Source: Pseudomonas sp. CFBP 13711
GTDB lineage: Bacteria; Pseudomonadota; Gammaproteobacteria; Pseudomonadales; Pseudomonadaceae
NCBI RefSeq assembly: GCF_014842265.1
Contig: NZ_JACYVI010000009.1
Coordinates: forward strand, 165,620-229,619
DNA length: 64,000 nt
Direction of reading: 5' to 3'
Shown: positions 9,727 to 18,922 of the stretch, piece after piece
Position numbering within the stretch: position 1 is the stretch's first letter
Layout of the letters: each line of letters starts with the position of its first letter
Translations under genes and position numbers: made by a program
Notes under the pieces: generated by a model
Told to the model about the DNA's origin: nothing
Databases searched by the model: none
Seen by the model: only the letters and a program-made list of their open reading frames with translations

Positions 9727-11913
9727 ATGGGGATCACTGGCAATCGTCTGCTCGCTGTTATTTGTGTCGTCATTTTCACGTCGCCTTTTCTCCGCGCCGC
9801 CCCTGCCCGGGAGCAGATTCCCGTCACCTGGGATAGTTGGGGTGTGCCGCACATAGAGGCCAGCTCCGAGAACGCGCTGGCGTATGCTGCAGGTTGGACA
9901 CAGATGCGCAGCCACGCCAATGCGGTGCTGACGCTGATGGCCCGTTCGCGCGGACGGCTGGCCGAAACACCAGGCCAACTGCAATTGGATTACGCGCTGG
10001 CGCAGGATCGCTGGGTCCACCAGATGGGCATTGCCAGCACCGCGCTTCAATGGTGGGAGCAACAGCAGCCCGTTGAGCGCGAAAGCCTGCAATCTTTTGC
10101 CGACGGGATTAACGACTACGCGACGGCGCATCGCGGCGAGATCGATGATGAGTTGCGGGCGGTGTTGCCGATTCAGGCTGTCGATGTGCTGGCGCGCTTG
10201 GCGCACGTGATGCTTTACGATTTTGCCGTCTCAGCGGCCAAGGTTGGCGATGACACCCGCGCCTGGCGTGCGGGCGCAGAGCCGGCGATCGCCAGTGTGC
10301 AGAATCGCGGTTCCAACGCCGTTGCCATTGCCCCCCGAAAATCAGGCAGCGCCGCCCTGCTGCTGAGTAACCCGCACTTGCCTTGGTCCGACCTGGTGCG
10401 ATGGTTCGAATATGAGTCGGTGACGCCCCACGGAAACTTCTACGGCGTGAGCCTGCTCGGCCTGCCCACGCAAGTTATCGGATTCAATCAGAAACTGGGC
10501 TGGACACATACTGTCAACCCCATGCATAGCTATTACCTGTATGAGCTCAAACTCAAAGGCGATGGATACCTGCTCGACGGCGAACCGACGGCGTTCCAGA
10601 CCCGCACCGAAACCATTCGTTTGCGCCAGCCTTCGGGTGAGTTCATAGACAAACTCATCACCTTCAGCGACAGCCTCTTCGGGCCGGTGGTCGCCCGCAA
10701 CAAGGACCGGGCACTCGCGCTCTGGGTCACCGGCAAGGACGCGGCCCACACGCTAACTCAATACCGCGATATGGCACGTGCACAGGATCATGAAACGTTC
10801 AACCGGCTACTCAAGCGCCAGCAGATTGCAATTTTCTCAATCATCTACGCTGACCGCGACGGAAAAATCGCCTATTACTTCGGCGGCCGCAACCCGGCCT
10901 CGCGTAACAACATCCACCGCGACGCGCTGATTCTGGATGGAAGCAAGCGAGCAAACCTGTGGACCGACGTGCTGCCCCTGGAGCAGTTGCCCGCCGTCAT
11001 CGACCCTGAAAGCGGATGGGTGCAGAACGCCAATGACCCACCCTGGACAGCCACTCAGCCCGCGCGTCTGTCCTCCACAGACTATGCGAAAGGTCTGGTG
11101 ACAAGCACATTCGTCAACTTGCGCGCGCAGCGCATCATTCAGCGCCTGGAGGCCACTCCAACGATTGACTTCAATGCGCTGCTGAACCTGAAGCTCGACA
11201 CCGGCTCCGAGCTCGCACTGCGCACGCTCGACGACTTGATTGCGGCGGGACGCCAGGCCAGTGACCCCGATAGCCAGGTAGGGGCGCGGATTCTTTCCGG
11301 CTGGGACCGCGCAATGAATGCCGACAGCCGCGGCGCCGTGCTGTTCAGCCAATGGGTCAAGCTGATGCCGGGTGACGACAATATCTTCACGATCCCCTTC
11401 GATCCGAGAAACCCCTTAGCCGGCCCCCGCGGCCTCGCCGTGCCGGCCAAAGCCGCCGGGCTGCTTGGCGAAGCAGTTCGGGGCTTGCGCGAAACAGGCG
11501 TGGCCCCGGACGTTGCCTGGGGTGAACTGTTCAAGTTGCCCGGCGCTCAACGGCTGCCTGCCAATGGCGGACCTGATCCGCTGGGGCTGATCCGCGCCAC
11601 CTACTTTGCCCAGCCAGGCCCGACACCAGGCTACATCGCCAATGGTGGCGATGGTTTCAGCGCCGTGGTGGAGTTCGGTACCCAGCCCCGTGCCATGGGA
11701 TTGCTGGCCTATGGAAATTTCACCGAACCCTCGCCGCCAGGGGTTCGCGACCAGATGCAGCTCTATGCCGATAAGCGCCTGCGCACGCTTTTGCGCGCGC
11801 CGGTCGACTCAAGCGACATCGTGCTCAAAGAATTGATTCCTTATTCGCCAAATCACTCATTGCGGGCCGCGGATACGGGAAACCGCCCTGTGCCGACTAT
11901 GCCTTGGAGGTAA
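9727..11913 (+). CDS. Exported penicillin-acylase family Ntn-hydrolase
   Basis: 728 aa, preceded by a strong GGAGGT ribosome-binding site. The first 25 residues form a Sec-type signal peptide, so it should act in the periplasm. The family is made as a precursor that cuts itself to expose an N-terminal Ser on the beta subunit; here RGSNAVAI places it at Ser196, with NPHLPW and QNANDPPW as further active-site segments. Known relatives cleave amides of acylated molecules: penicillin G, acyl-homoserine lactones and, in PvdQ, the fatty acid of pyoverdine precursor. As first gene of the rightward operon it probably removes an acyl or peptide cap from the exported product, activating a prodrug. Quenching of acyl-homoserine lactones is the alternative. 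Confidence 0.88.
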   Translation: MGITGNRLLAVICVVIFTSPFLRAAPAREQIPVTWDSWGVPHIEASSENALAYAAGWTQMRSHANAVLTLMARSRGRLAETPGQLQLDYALAQDRWVHQMGIASTALQWWEQQQPVERESLQSFADGINDYATAHRGEIDDELRAVLPIQAVDVLARLAHVMLYDFAVSAAKVGDDTRAWRAGAEPAIASVQNRGSNAVAIAPRKSGSAALLLSNPHLPWSDLVRWFEYESVTPHGNFYGVSLLGLPTQVIGFNQKLGWTHTVNPMHSYYLYELKLKGDGYLLDGEPTAFQTRTETIRLRQPSGEFIDKLITFSDSLFGPVVARNKDRALALWVTGKDAAHTLTQYRDMARAQDHETFNRLLKRQQIAIFSIIYADRDGKIAYYFGGRNPASRNNIHRDALILDGSKRANLWTDVLPLEQLPAVIDPESGWVQNANDPPWTATQPARLSSTDYAKGLVTSTFVNLRAQRIIQRLEATPTIDFNALLNLKLDTGSELALRTLDDLIAAGRQASDPDSQVGARILSGWDRAMNADSRGAVLFSQWVKLMPGDDNIFTIPFDPRNPLAGPRGLAVPAKAAGLLGEAVRGLRETGVAPDVAWGELFKLPGAQRLPANGGPDPLGLIRATYFAQPGPTPGYIANGGDGFSAVVEFGTQPRAMGLLAYGNFTEPSPPGVRDQMQLYADKRLRTLLRAPVDSSDIVLKELIPYSPNHSLRAADTGNRPVPTMPWR

Positions 11914-11921
11914 CACTGCTC

Positions 11922-13751
11922 ATGACCACTAATGCCGCGAAAATCTTTGCCACCCTTGCAAAACAGCACCCCGAGAGCATCGCATTATCGAGCGCTGGGG
12001 GCGACCTCACCTACGGTGCCCTCGACCAATGGTCTGATGCTATTGCCGCTGATTTGAGAAGCCGCCTGGGTTCAACGTCCGGTCCGGTGATCGTGCTCTC
12101 CTCGGAGCCCAAGCAAGTCATCGCCGCGATCATTGCAACGATGAAAGAAGGCCTTATCTTTGTACCGCTGGACCCGCAGTCACAGCCAGCACGCCTGCGC
12201 AATGCGATCGACAGCGCGGACCCGGTCGCGATGTTGTGTGATGCGAATGGCGCGGCAACCACCCAAAAACTTGAGCTGTCGACCTCTATCGAAAGCATTC
12301 AGATCGGCGCACCTCGAAGCCTGGAAACGCCACTGCCCTGCACCGAAGAAGAAGACCCCGAAGCCGCGAGCTATATCTACTTCACCTCCGGCTCAACTGG
12401 TGAACCCAAGGGGATTCTGGGGCGGCTCAAAAGCATTGCACACTTCGCCAAGTGGGAAGCGCGGGCGTTTAATCTGAATGACTCCGTACGCTGTTCGCAG
12501 TTGACCTCCCCGGCGTTCGACGCGTTCTTGCGAGATGTGTTTACCCCCCTGAATGTAGGTGGCACTGTGTGCCTGCCACCGGAGCGCAACTTGGTCGCCG
12601 ACGGTGAAAGACTGGTGAATTGGCTGGATGAAGCGGCGATCACCTTGATGCACACCACGCCCGCCATCCTGCGCATCTTGCTTAAAACCTTGCAGGCGCG
12701 CTCACAACGGCCTAACACCCTGCGCCGGATTTGCGTAGCCGGATCCGTGTTGCTACCGGTTGACGTCAAACGCTTTTTTGAGGTGTTCGGCAACGCTGTC
12801 GAGCTGGTCAACTTCTACGGTCCCTCTGAAACCACGATGATCAAGTTGTTTCATCCTGTTCGAGAGCAAGACGCAGAACGTGCCAGTGTACCGGTGGGCA
12901 AGCCGATCGACGGTTGCCGCGTGCTGATACTGGACAACCGGCAAAAGCCCTGCGGCATCGGCATGATTGGAGAGATCTACATCCGCACCCCCTTCAAGAG
13001 CCTGGGTTACTACCAACGGCCCGACCTCACCTCAGAAGTGTTCGTGAGCAACCCTGTGAGCGGTGACCCGAACGACCTGGTTTACCGCACGGGCGATCTG
13101 GGTCGCACGCTCGACGATGGGGCATTGGAGTTCATCGGGCGTCGCGATCGCCAGATCAAGATAAACGGCATCCGTATTGAACTCGGTGAGATCGAAAACA
13201 ACTTCCACCAACACCCCAACGTGCGCGACATCACCTTGGTAGAACGTAAACTTGACGAAGGTGAGAATGAACTCATCGCCTACCTTGTTGCCAGCCCCGA
13301 AATACCCGAGGATGAATTGCGTCGGGCGATGAGCGAGCGATTGCCGACGTCGATGATCCCGCGCCATTTCATCTTCCTGCCCATTCTTCCACGCACCGTA
13401 ACCGGTAAGATCGACTACAGCGCCCTGCCTGACATTACCCCGAAAATCGCCGACAGCGCCCAGTACGTCGCCCCGCAAACCCCGGTAGAGGTCACGCTGG
13501 CATCCATCTGGCGCGAACTCATGCAAATCGATACGCCCAGCACCACCGCGAACTTCTTTTCAGTCGGTGGGCATTCGTTACTCGCCATGCAGGTTCTGTC
13601 ACGTGTTGAAGCAGCCTTCGCCATCAGTATCGCATTGCGCGACTTTCTTGATAACCCGACTATCCAGGGCCTGGCAGCGAAAATCGAGGCCGACCTGCTG
13701 ACCGCGACAGCGGATGACGATGAGCTACTTCAATTGCTGGAGCAACTATGA
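11922..13751 (+). CDS. Free-standing NRPS adenylation-carrier (A-T) didomain
   Basis: 609 aa from ATG 11922, which has GGAGG eleven bases upstream; a TTG 18 bases earlier lies inside the acylase gene and is less likely. Adenylation domain 1-505: YFTSGSTGEPKG at 153-164, NFYGPSETT, YRTGD, GRRDRQIKINGIRIE and TGKIDYS with catalytic Lys at 495. Carrier domain 515-600: VGGHSLLAMQ with the phosphopantetheine Ser at 552. The hand-read pocket code is approximately D-A-R-H-C-A-F-M-I-K, which I do not recognise; the substrate is unassigned. It starts eight bases after the acylase stop and overlaps the next gene, so it is in one operon. It could load a starter for the C-A-T-C protein or serve as the carrier for the PP-loop fusion next to it. 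Confidence 0.87.
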   Translation: MTTNAAKIFATLAKQHPESIALSSAGGDLTYGALDQWSDAIAADLRSRLGSTSGPVIVLSSEPKQVIAAIIATMKEGLIFVPLDPQSQPARLRNAIDSADPVAMLCDANGAATTQKLELSTSIESIQIGAPRSLETPLPCTEEEDPEAASYIYFTSGSTGEPKGILGRLKSIAHFAKWEARAFNLNDSVRCSQLTSPAFDAFLRDVFTPLNVGGTVCLPPERNLVADGERLVNWLDEAAITLMHTTPAILRILLKTLQARSQRPNTLRRICVAGSVLLPVDVKRFFEVFGNAVELVNFYGPSETTMIKLFHPVREQDAERASVPVGKPIDGCRVLILDNRQKPCGIGMIGEIYIRTPFKSLGYYQRPDLTSEVFVSNPVSGDPNDLVYRTGDLGRTLDDGALEFIGRRDRQIKINGIRIELGEIENNFHQHPNVRDITLVERKLDEGENELIAYLVASPEIPEDELRRAMSERLPTSMIPRHFIFLPILPRTVTGKIDYSALPDITPKIADSAQYVAPQTPVEVTLASIWRELMQIDTPSTTANFFSVGGHSLLAMQVLSRVEAAFAISIALRDFLDNPTIQGLAAKIEADLLTATADDDELLQLLEQL

Positions 13752-16081
13752 CCAGCCCGACGAAAAGCACCGAGCCGTTGACGTTCACCGCCGAGGAGTT
13801 AAGTGCCATTGAGCACTTCGTCCGATCTTCCGGGCTTGTCACGGATGTCGCGGTTGTGCATACGCCGCAGTCTGAAACGCCCATGCGTTGCAGCCGGTGC
13901 GCGATCTCGACCCAGGTCAGCGGCATCCGTTTGGACCAGGACGGGGTTTGCAACGAGTGCCGTCGTTACGATCGTTACAAAGAGCGCCTGGACCTATATT
14001 TCAGTGACGCGGATGCGCTGCAAGCTATCGTCACGGCAAACCAACCGCACAAGCGATCGGATATCGACTGCATGCTGCTGTTCAGTGGCGGCAAGGATTC
14101 AACGTATGTACTGCACCAATTGGTCGACATGCAGTTGAAGGTCATGACGTACACGTTCGACAACGGCTTCATTTCGCGCCAGGCATTTGACAATATTGCC
14201 CGTATCACCCGCGATCTGAACATCGAGCACGTCACCGGAACGCATGCACAGATGCGCGAGGTCTTCCGTCAAAGCCTCAAACGCCACAGCACTGTCTGCA
14301 AAGGTTGCTTCAAGGCCCTTCTGGACCACAGCCTGACCCTGGCTGACCAGCGAGGTATCAACCTCATCTTCACCGGCATGTCCCGTGGGCAGATCGTTGA
14401 GGAACGCCTCAAGTTTTTTCATGACCGCAATATTTTCGACCCTCAGACCATCGACGCAAAACTGGCCGAGGGCCGCAGGATCTATCATCAGGTTGAGCGT
14501 TATGCCGGCCTGGATGGAAAACCGTTTTACGATAATTCGATTTTTGACCGGGTCCGCCTGATCGACTTCTACCGCTACAGCGACGCCAAAAAGCAGGACA
14601 TTTACGATTATCTGAGCACCAGTCAAGCCGGATGGGAAGAACCCAAAGACACCGGTTTCTGCTCTTCCAATTGCTTGATAAATGACGTGGGCGTCGCCGT
14701 TCACGGCATTGAAAAAGGATTCTCGAACTATGAAATACCCACCGCCTGGGAGGTTCGTCTAGGTCATTTGGACCGCGACAGCGCCTTGGCTGAACTGGCG
14801 GGCATTTCCGACGGTGAGCGCGTGACGAAGATCCTTCGTTCGATCGAATACGAACCTACACCGCAGGAGGCAGTGCGCCCCCACCTCGAAATTTTCTCGG
14901 TATTGAAGAACGGCGGGACCATGGCGGACCTGGAACAAGCAGTCAGAACCCGTTGGCCACGTCACGATGTGGCCCCCAAGCTGATCAGGGTGGCCTCTAT
15001 CCAGCGTGACGACCAAGGCTGGCCGATTACACAAACGCTGGCGCCGCAGGTCACGCCGATAGAGATAACCCCGCCCCAACAACCCACGGGGTTATCCGCC
15101 GCACAGTTGCAACTTCTCGCGCTCCCCGCCACGGGCAAAGAAGGCTGGATTACCCGTGTCATTGTGACCAGGGAGCCATTGGATCAGAGCTTGTTTCGAC
15201 GTGCGTTGTTCCAGCTTCTCACGCTGCACCCCGCGCTACGAATGCAGTTGAGCCAGACCGACAACGGTATTGAAAGCCACATCGCACCGATATCCAATGC
15301 ACTGCCGCTGATCTGGGCGGACCTTTCAGGTAAGCCCGTCGAGCAGAGAAAAACACTGGAAGCTCGACTGTCCACGGCACTGCTTTCAAAAGTCGGCACC
15401 GGGATAAACGAACCGTTGGCGCTGTTTGCGGTGACCTCCCCTAACGTCGACGAAAACAGCACCCTCGCGATTGCCCTGCATCGTCTCGTCATGGACGAAG
15501 CCTCGTGGTCGATCATGATGGGCCATCTGGAATGGTTCTATCGCATTATCGCCAGCGACACCGCGCCGAAAATGCCGCTGGCAACAGCCGGGAATGCCGC
15601 CGAACCGCGGCTGCCTGCATGGGTCAGCGCACCGATTCGACGCGGTTCGCGCGACATCAAACACCTGGTGTTGGACCATGACGTGGCAAGCGACCAGTTT
15701 GCCCAAGCGATCGCCGAAGCACTCTCGCCCTTACCGGTCAGTATCCTTGCGTCCCTGCGTCAAAACGACGATCAGCGCATCGGGTATTTCACCGGCAGTG
15801 AGCAGCGCCTGCATGGCAACGACCCGCAGGTGGTCATCGTGTTGGAACACACCACGGCAGCAGCGTCCACGCTATTTACCGAGGAACGAGAAGTCTCCGA
15901 TTTGGCGATCGCTGGTGGACGAAGCTGGTTGGCGATCCGCCGCACTGCCGGCGGCACGCGGCTGTGTTGGAGTGCCGACAGCAGTGTCCCGACCGACGTC
16001 ACGCTGACAGAGGTGATACACAGAGCCTGCGCCCTGGGACGCTCGTCCCAGGGCGAGGCTGATCACGCGACGAAGGCCTAG
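13748..16081 (+). CDS. PP-loop ATPase fused to a degenerate condensation domain
   Basis: 777 aa, ATGA overlap with the A-T gene. The first 420 residues resemble N-acetyl sugar amidotransferase / adenine-nucleotide alpha-hydrolase proteins: paired Cys motifs at 48/51 and 68/71, PP-loop SGGKDS at 113-118, further Cys pairs at 184/187 and 305/309. Such enzymes adenylate a carbonyl for attack by ammonia or sulfur; paired cysteines are typical of zinc- or Fe-S-dependent members. From about 445 the protein looks like a shortened NRPS condensation domain (ALHRLVMDEASW at 576-587), but the catalytic second His of HHxxxD is Arg579 and only about 330 of 450 residues are present. I infer the C-like part docks the carrier protein so that the PP-loop part can modify the bound acyl group, for example to an amide, amidine or thioamide. 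Confidence 0.8.
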   Translation: MTSPTKSTEPLTFTAEELSAIEHFVRSSGLVTDVAVVHTPQSETPMRCSRCAISTQVSGIRLDQDGVCNECRRYDRYKERLDLYFSDADALQAIVTANQPHKRSDIDCMLLFSGGKDSTYVLHQLVDMQLKVMTYTFDNGFISRQAFDNIARITRDLNIEHVTGTHAQMREVFRQSLKRHSTVCKGCFKALLDHSLTLADQRGINLIFTGMSRGQIVEERLKFFHDRNIFDPQTIDAKLAEGRRIYHQVERYAGLDGKPFYDNSIFDRVRLIDFYRYSDAKKQDIYDYLSTSQAGWEEPKDTGFCSSNCLINDVGVAVHGIEKGFSNYEIPTAWEVRLGHLDRDSALAELAGISDGERVTKILRSIEYEPTPQEAVRPHLEIFSVLKNGGTMADLEQAVRTRWPRHDVAPKLIRVASIQRDDQGWPITQTLAPQVTPIEITPPQQPTGLSAAQLQLLALPATGKEGWITRVIVTREPLDQSLFRRALFQLLTLHPALRMQLSQTDNGIESHIAPISNALPLIWADLSGKPVEQRKTLEARLSTALLSKVGTGINEPLALFAVTSPNVDENSTLAIALHRLVMDEASWSIMMGHLEWFYRIIASDTAPKMPLATAGNAAEPRLPAWVSAPIRRGSRDIKHLVLDHDVASDQFAQAIAEALSPLPVSILASLRQNDDQRIGYFTGSEQRLHGNDPQVVIVLEHTTAAASTLFTEEREVSDLAIAGGRSWLAIRRTAGGTRLCWSADSSVPTDVTLTEVIHRACALGRSSQGEADHATKA
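16031..16054. other. Perfect 9-bp hairpin at the 3' end of the PP-loop gene
   Basis: gccctggga and tcccagggc face each other across a six-base loop inside the last codons of the PP-loop gene, just before the overlapping convergent stops. There is no T-run, so it is not a standard terminator; it may slow or protect the 3' ends of the two convergent transcripts. Confidence 0.6.
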
Positions 16082-17028
16082 ATGAGCCTCAGCGCGAGTG
16101 CCTTGGGATTGGCGGCCTGCACCTGTGCATCGGTAAGCAGGCCCGATTGGCGAATGAACGAATCATCGAGCTTGGCATTGGCGAAGTTGGCCCCTGCCAC
16201 TGCGGTCTTTTCAAGGCTGGCGCCGCGTAAATCCGCCTCTTGCAGGTTGCTGCCGATCATTTGCGCACCGTTGAGGTTGGCGCCTGCCAGGTTGGCCCCT
16301 TGCAGGTTGGCGTTGGCTAGGTTGGCGCCACTGAAGTTCACGCCGGACAAGTCAGCCCCGGCCAGAAAAGCATTGCTCAGGTCAGCACCGCTCAGGTTGA
16401 TGTCACGGAGTTCGGCCCTCTCGAAGTTCGCCCCTGCACAGATGGCATTGGACAAGTTAACCGACTTGAACACCGCGTCCGAAAAAACGCCATCCGAAAA
16501 ATCAGCACCTGTCATATCCACGGATTCAAACATGGATTCTCGGGCGACGGCACCGGCGAAGATGGCACCCCGGAACGTCCCTCTCAGCACCTTTGTGTGG
16601 ACAAGCGTGGCCTTGGTCAAGTTGGAATTGTCAGCGGCGCAATTGTCCAGCAACGCACTGGAGGCATTGATACCACTCAAATCTGCGCCGGAAAGCACCG
16701 TGTTGGCCAAGCCCGTATCGATGAAGCTGGAGGAGGTAAAGATGCCGTTGCTCAGGTCGGCGTTTGAGAGATTCGCCGAATCAAAAAAGCAACCGTCCCA
16801 GCGCGCGCCTTTCAACGAAACGCCGGACAAATTGCTATCGCGGACATTGGAGTATGTGACTCGAGTATTGGAGAGGTCGAGGTCTGCCATCGACATGTCT
16901 CCCAGCTCAAAGCGAAATTGGCCGGTTTTATTGGCCGTATGCAGGTCCGTTGCAAAATCGACTGCCCATGAAAGATCAAAGGCTACCGACTGCTCTAAAT
17001 TTTTCGGGTCTGGGAGGTTGCTGCTCAT
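16078..17028 (-). CDS. Second pentapeptide-repeat protein (putative self-resistance)
   Basis: 316 aa. From about residue 45 to 290 it consists of pentapeptide repeats of the A(D/N)LSG type; the N-terminal 40 residues are non-repetitive and the C-terminus lacks the Gly tail of the first copy. Pentapeptide proteins mimic DNA and bind gyrase or topoisomerase IV; cluster-borne ones protect producers. AGGAAG before the ATG supports the start. Its stop codon overlaps the stop of the convergent PP-loop gene through a shared CTAG, an unusually tight join. Upstream it is divergent from the ABC exporter with only 69 bases between, so resistance and export may share a control region. Confidence 0.85.
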   Translation of the reverse strand: MSSNLPDPKNLEQSVAFDLSWAVDFATDLHTANKTGQFRFELGDMSMADLDLSNTRVTYSNVRDSNLSGVSLKGARWDGCFFDSANLSNADLSNGIFTSSSFIDTGLANTVLSGADLSGINASSALLDNCAADNSNLTKATLVHTKVLRGTFRGAIFAGAVARESMFESVDMTGADFSDGVFSDAVFKSVNLSNAICAGANFERAELRDINLSGADLSNAFLAGADLSGVNFSGANLANANLQGANLAGANLNGAQMIGSNLQEADLRGASLEKTAVAGANFANAKLDDSFIRQSGLLTDAQVQAANPKALALRLI

Positions 17029-17097
17029 GGTTCTTCCTATCAGTTGGTAAAACGTTTTTAGTATACAACCTGAATTTGTCCAAGGAGTAATAGCACT

Positions 17098-18888
17098 ATG
17101 GATTCATACCCGCCACTGGCTCGAACACCACTCGTCTATTTACGTCAGATGCTGAGTGAAAGCGTGCCATTGCGTATAGGGTTAATGGCCGTATTTACCG
17201 CCTTGGGTACTTTTTTTGAAAGTTCCACACCCGTTGCATTCGAGCGCGTTATCAACGGGCTGACGGGTGTTAGAGATGCCGAACACTTGGGGGCCGTGCA
17301 TTGGTTTATTGGGCTTATCGGATTAAGCGCAGGCGCAATGGTGTTCTTCAGGCTTTATCAATGGGTGGATGTCAGGGCCAGTGCTGACTTGCGTGCACAT
17401 ATCCAGAAACGGCAGATTGCTTACCTGTTGAATCGCTCGCCGGCCTCACTTCAACACCGGCACGGCGGTGCACTGGTCGAATCCATAAAACGATCAAGCT
17501 ACAACTGCGTTGCGTTAGTGCAATTGCTCACGTTCGACGTCGTCAACATGATGGTTGTGATTCTAAACATCAGCATCATCTTATATATCGCCGACAGCCA
17601 CTATGCACTCATGATCATCGGTTGGCTGGTGATCTATTTGTCCGGGACAACCTTTTTCGCCTTCCGTTGCCTGCGGTTGGGGCGCCAACAGTTCATGGCT
17701 TCAGGGCAGTCCGCCGGACAAATTAGTGATGTGCTACGCAATTTCGAAACGGTTTACTCGTATGGCGCCTCCCAACGCGAAAACAGGTTCCTGGCCGAAG
17801 GGCTGGATGAAGAGCGGCGCCGTACTTGCCAGCTGCGCAGTTATGTATTGCTAATGCGCGTATTCTCCAGCGTGGCCGTGTTCAGCCTGTTCGCCGTCAT
17901 GACAACCCTGGCCTTGCAGGACGTTCTGGCGGGTGAACGCAACGTTGGCGCATTTGCACTGGTGTTCACCGCCACGAACATTTTGGTGATGACCGTTTTC
18001 GACCTCTCAAAAAACCTGATTGGCTTTTATGAAAACCTGGGGTCGTTGGATGGCGCGTTGGACTTTATTCTCCAGGATGACCTCACCCCTGCGCCTTCAC
18101 CCGCCGTCCAGGGTTCGGCGCATAACGTCGCCAAACAGACCGGCAGGATCGAGTTCAAGAACGTTTGCTTTGGCTACCCGGGCGAAGGGTTGTTATTCAA
18201 CGACCTGAATCTGACCGTTGAATCAGGGCATAAGATTGGTCTGGTAGGTCCATCGGGCGCGGGTAAAACCACCCTGATTCGATTGATCCAAGGGCAACTG
18301 ACCCCGAGCAGTGGGCAAATCCTGCTGGACGGTGTGGAGCTTAAAACCTTTGACCGTGACGCCTTGAGCGAAAAGTTCGCGGTGGTCAGCCAGCACGTCG
18401 GGATATTTAACCGCACCGTGCGCGACAATATCGCCTACGGCGCCCCTGATGCTGACGACGCTAGCGTCCTCAGGGCGGCGCAGATGGCCTCGGCCGAGAC
18501 GTTTATCAAACGTCGGGTCGCAGGTTTCAATACCGTTGCAGGCGAGAATGGCAGCGAATTCTCCGGCGGCGAACGACAGCGCTTGAGTCTGGCCCGAGCC
18601 CTACTCAAGCCTGGGTGCCCGACATTGATTCTCGACGAGGCAACCAGCGCGCTGGACACTGCCGCCGAACAAGACATTCAAAGGGCAATTGCCAATGCCA
18701 TGAGTGACCGAATGGTGATTGCAATCGCACATCGCGTTTCAACCATCAAAGATATGGACTTGATCATCTACTTGGAGGCCGGACGCATTCTGGAACAAGG
18801 CACGCACCTGCAACTGGTTGCCAAACAAGGTCGATACGGGAAGATCTGGGATAAACAAGGTCGCTACTCCATGCGTATTGAGGCTTGA
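17098..18888 (+). CDS. ABC exporter, fused membrane and ATPase domains
   Basis: 596 aa half-transporter. The membrane part (about 20-310) has hydrophobic segments near 28-45, 68-90, 150-190 and 255-300. The ATPase part has Walker A GPSGAGKTT at 384-392, the signature FSGGERQRLS and Walker B TLILDEATSALD. This is the type IV exporter layout (MsbA/ATM1-like), working as a homodimer. AAGGAG lies ten bases before the ATG. It heads a three-gene rightward unit with the MBL-fold and radical SAM genes. Inferred job: pumping the cluster product, probably as an inactive precursor, to the periplasm where the acylase resides. Confidence 0.9.
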   Translation: MDSYPPLARTPLVYLRQMLSESVPLRIGLMAVFTALGTFFESSTPVAFERVINGLTGVRDAEHLGAVHWFIGLIGLSAGAMVFFRLYQWVDVRASADLRAHIQKRQIAYLLNRSPASLQHRHGGALVESIKRSSYNCVALVQLLTFDVVNMMVVILNISIILYIADSHYALMIIGWLVIYLSGTTFFAFRCLRLGRQQFMASGQSAGQISDVLRNFETVYSYGASQRENRFLAEGLDEERRRTCQLRSYVLLMRVFSSVAVFSLFAVMTTLALQDVLAGERNVGAFALVFTATNILVMTVFDLSKNLIGFYENLGSLDGALDFILQDDLTPAPSPAVQGSAHNVAKQTGRIEFKNVCFGYPGEGLLFNDLNLTVESGHKIGLVGPSGAGKTTLIRLIQGQLTPSSGQILLDGVELKTFDRDALSEKFAVVSQHVGIFNRTVRDNIAYGAPDADDASVLRAAQMASAETFIKRRVAGFNTVAGENGSEFSGGERQRLSLARALLKPGCPTLILDEATSALDTAAEQDIQRAIANAMSDRMVIAIAHRVSTIKDMDLIIYLEAGRILEQGTHLQLVAKQGRYGKIWDKQGRYSMRIEA

Positions 18889-18922
18889 CCTCGGGCTCGT
18901 GCACCAGCAAACGGAGAATAAG

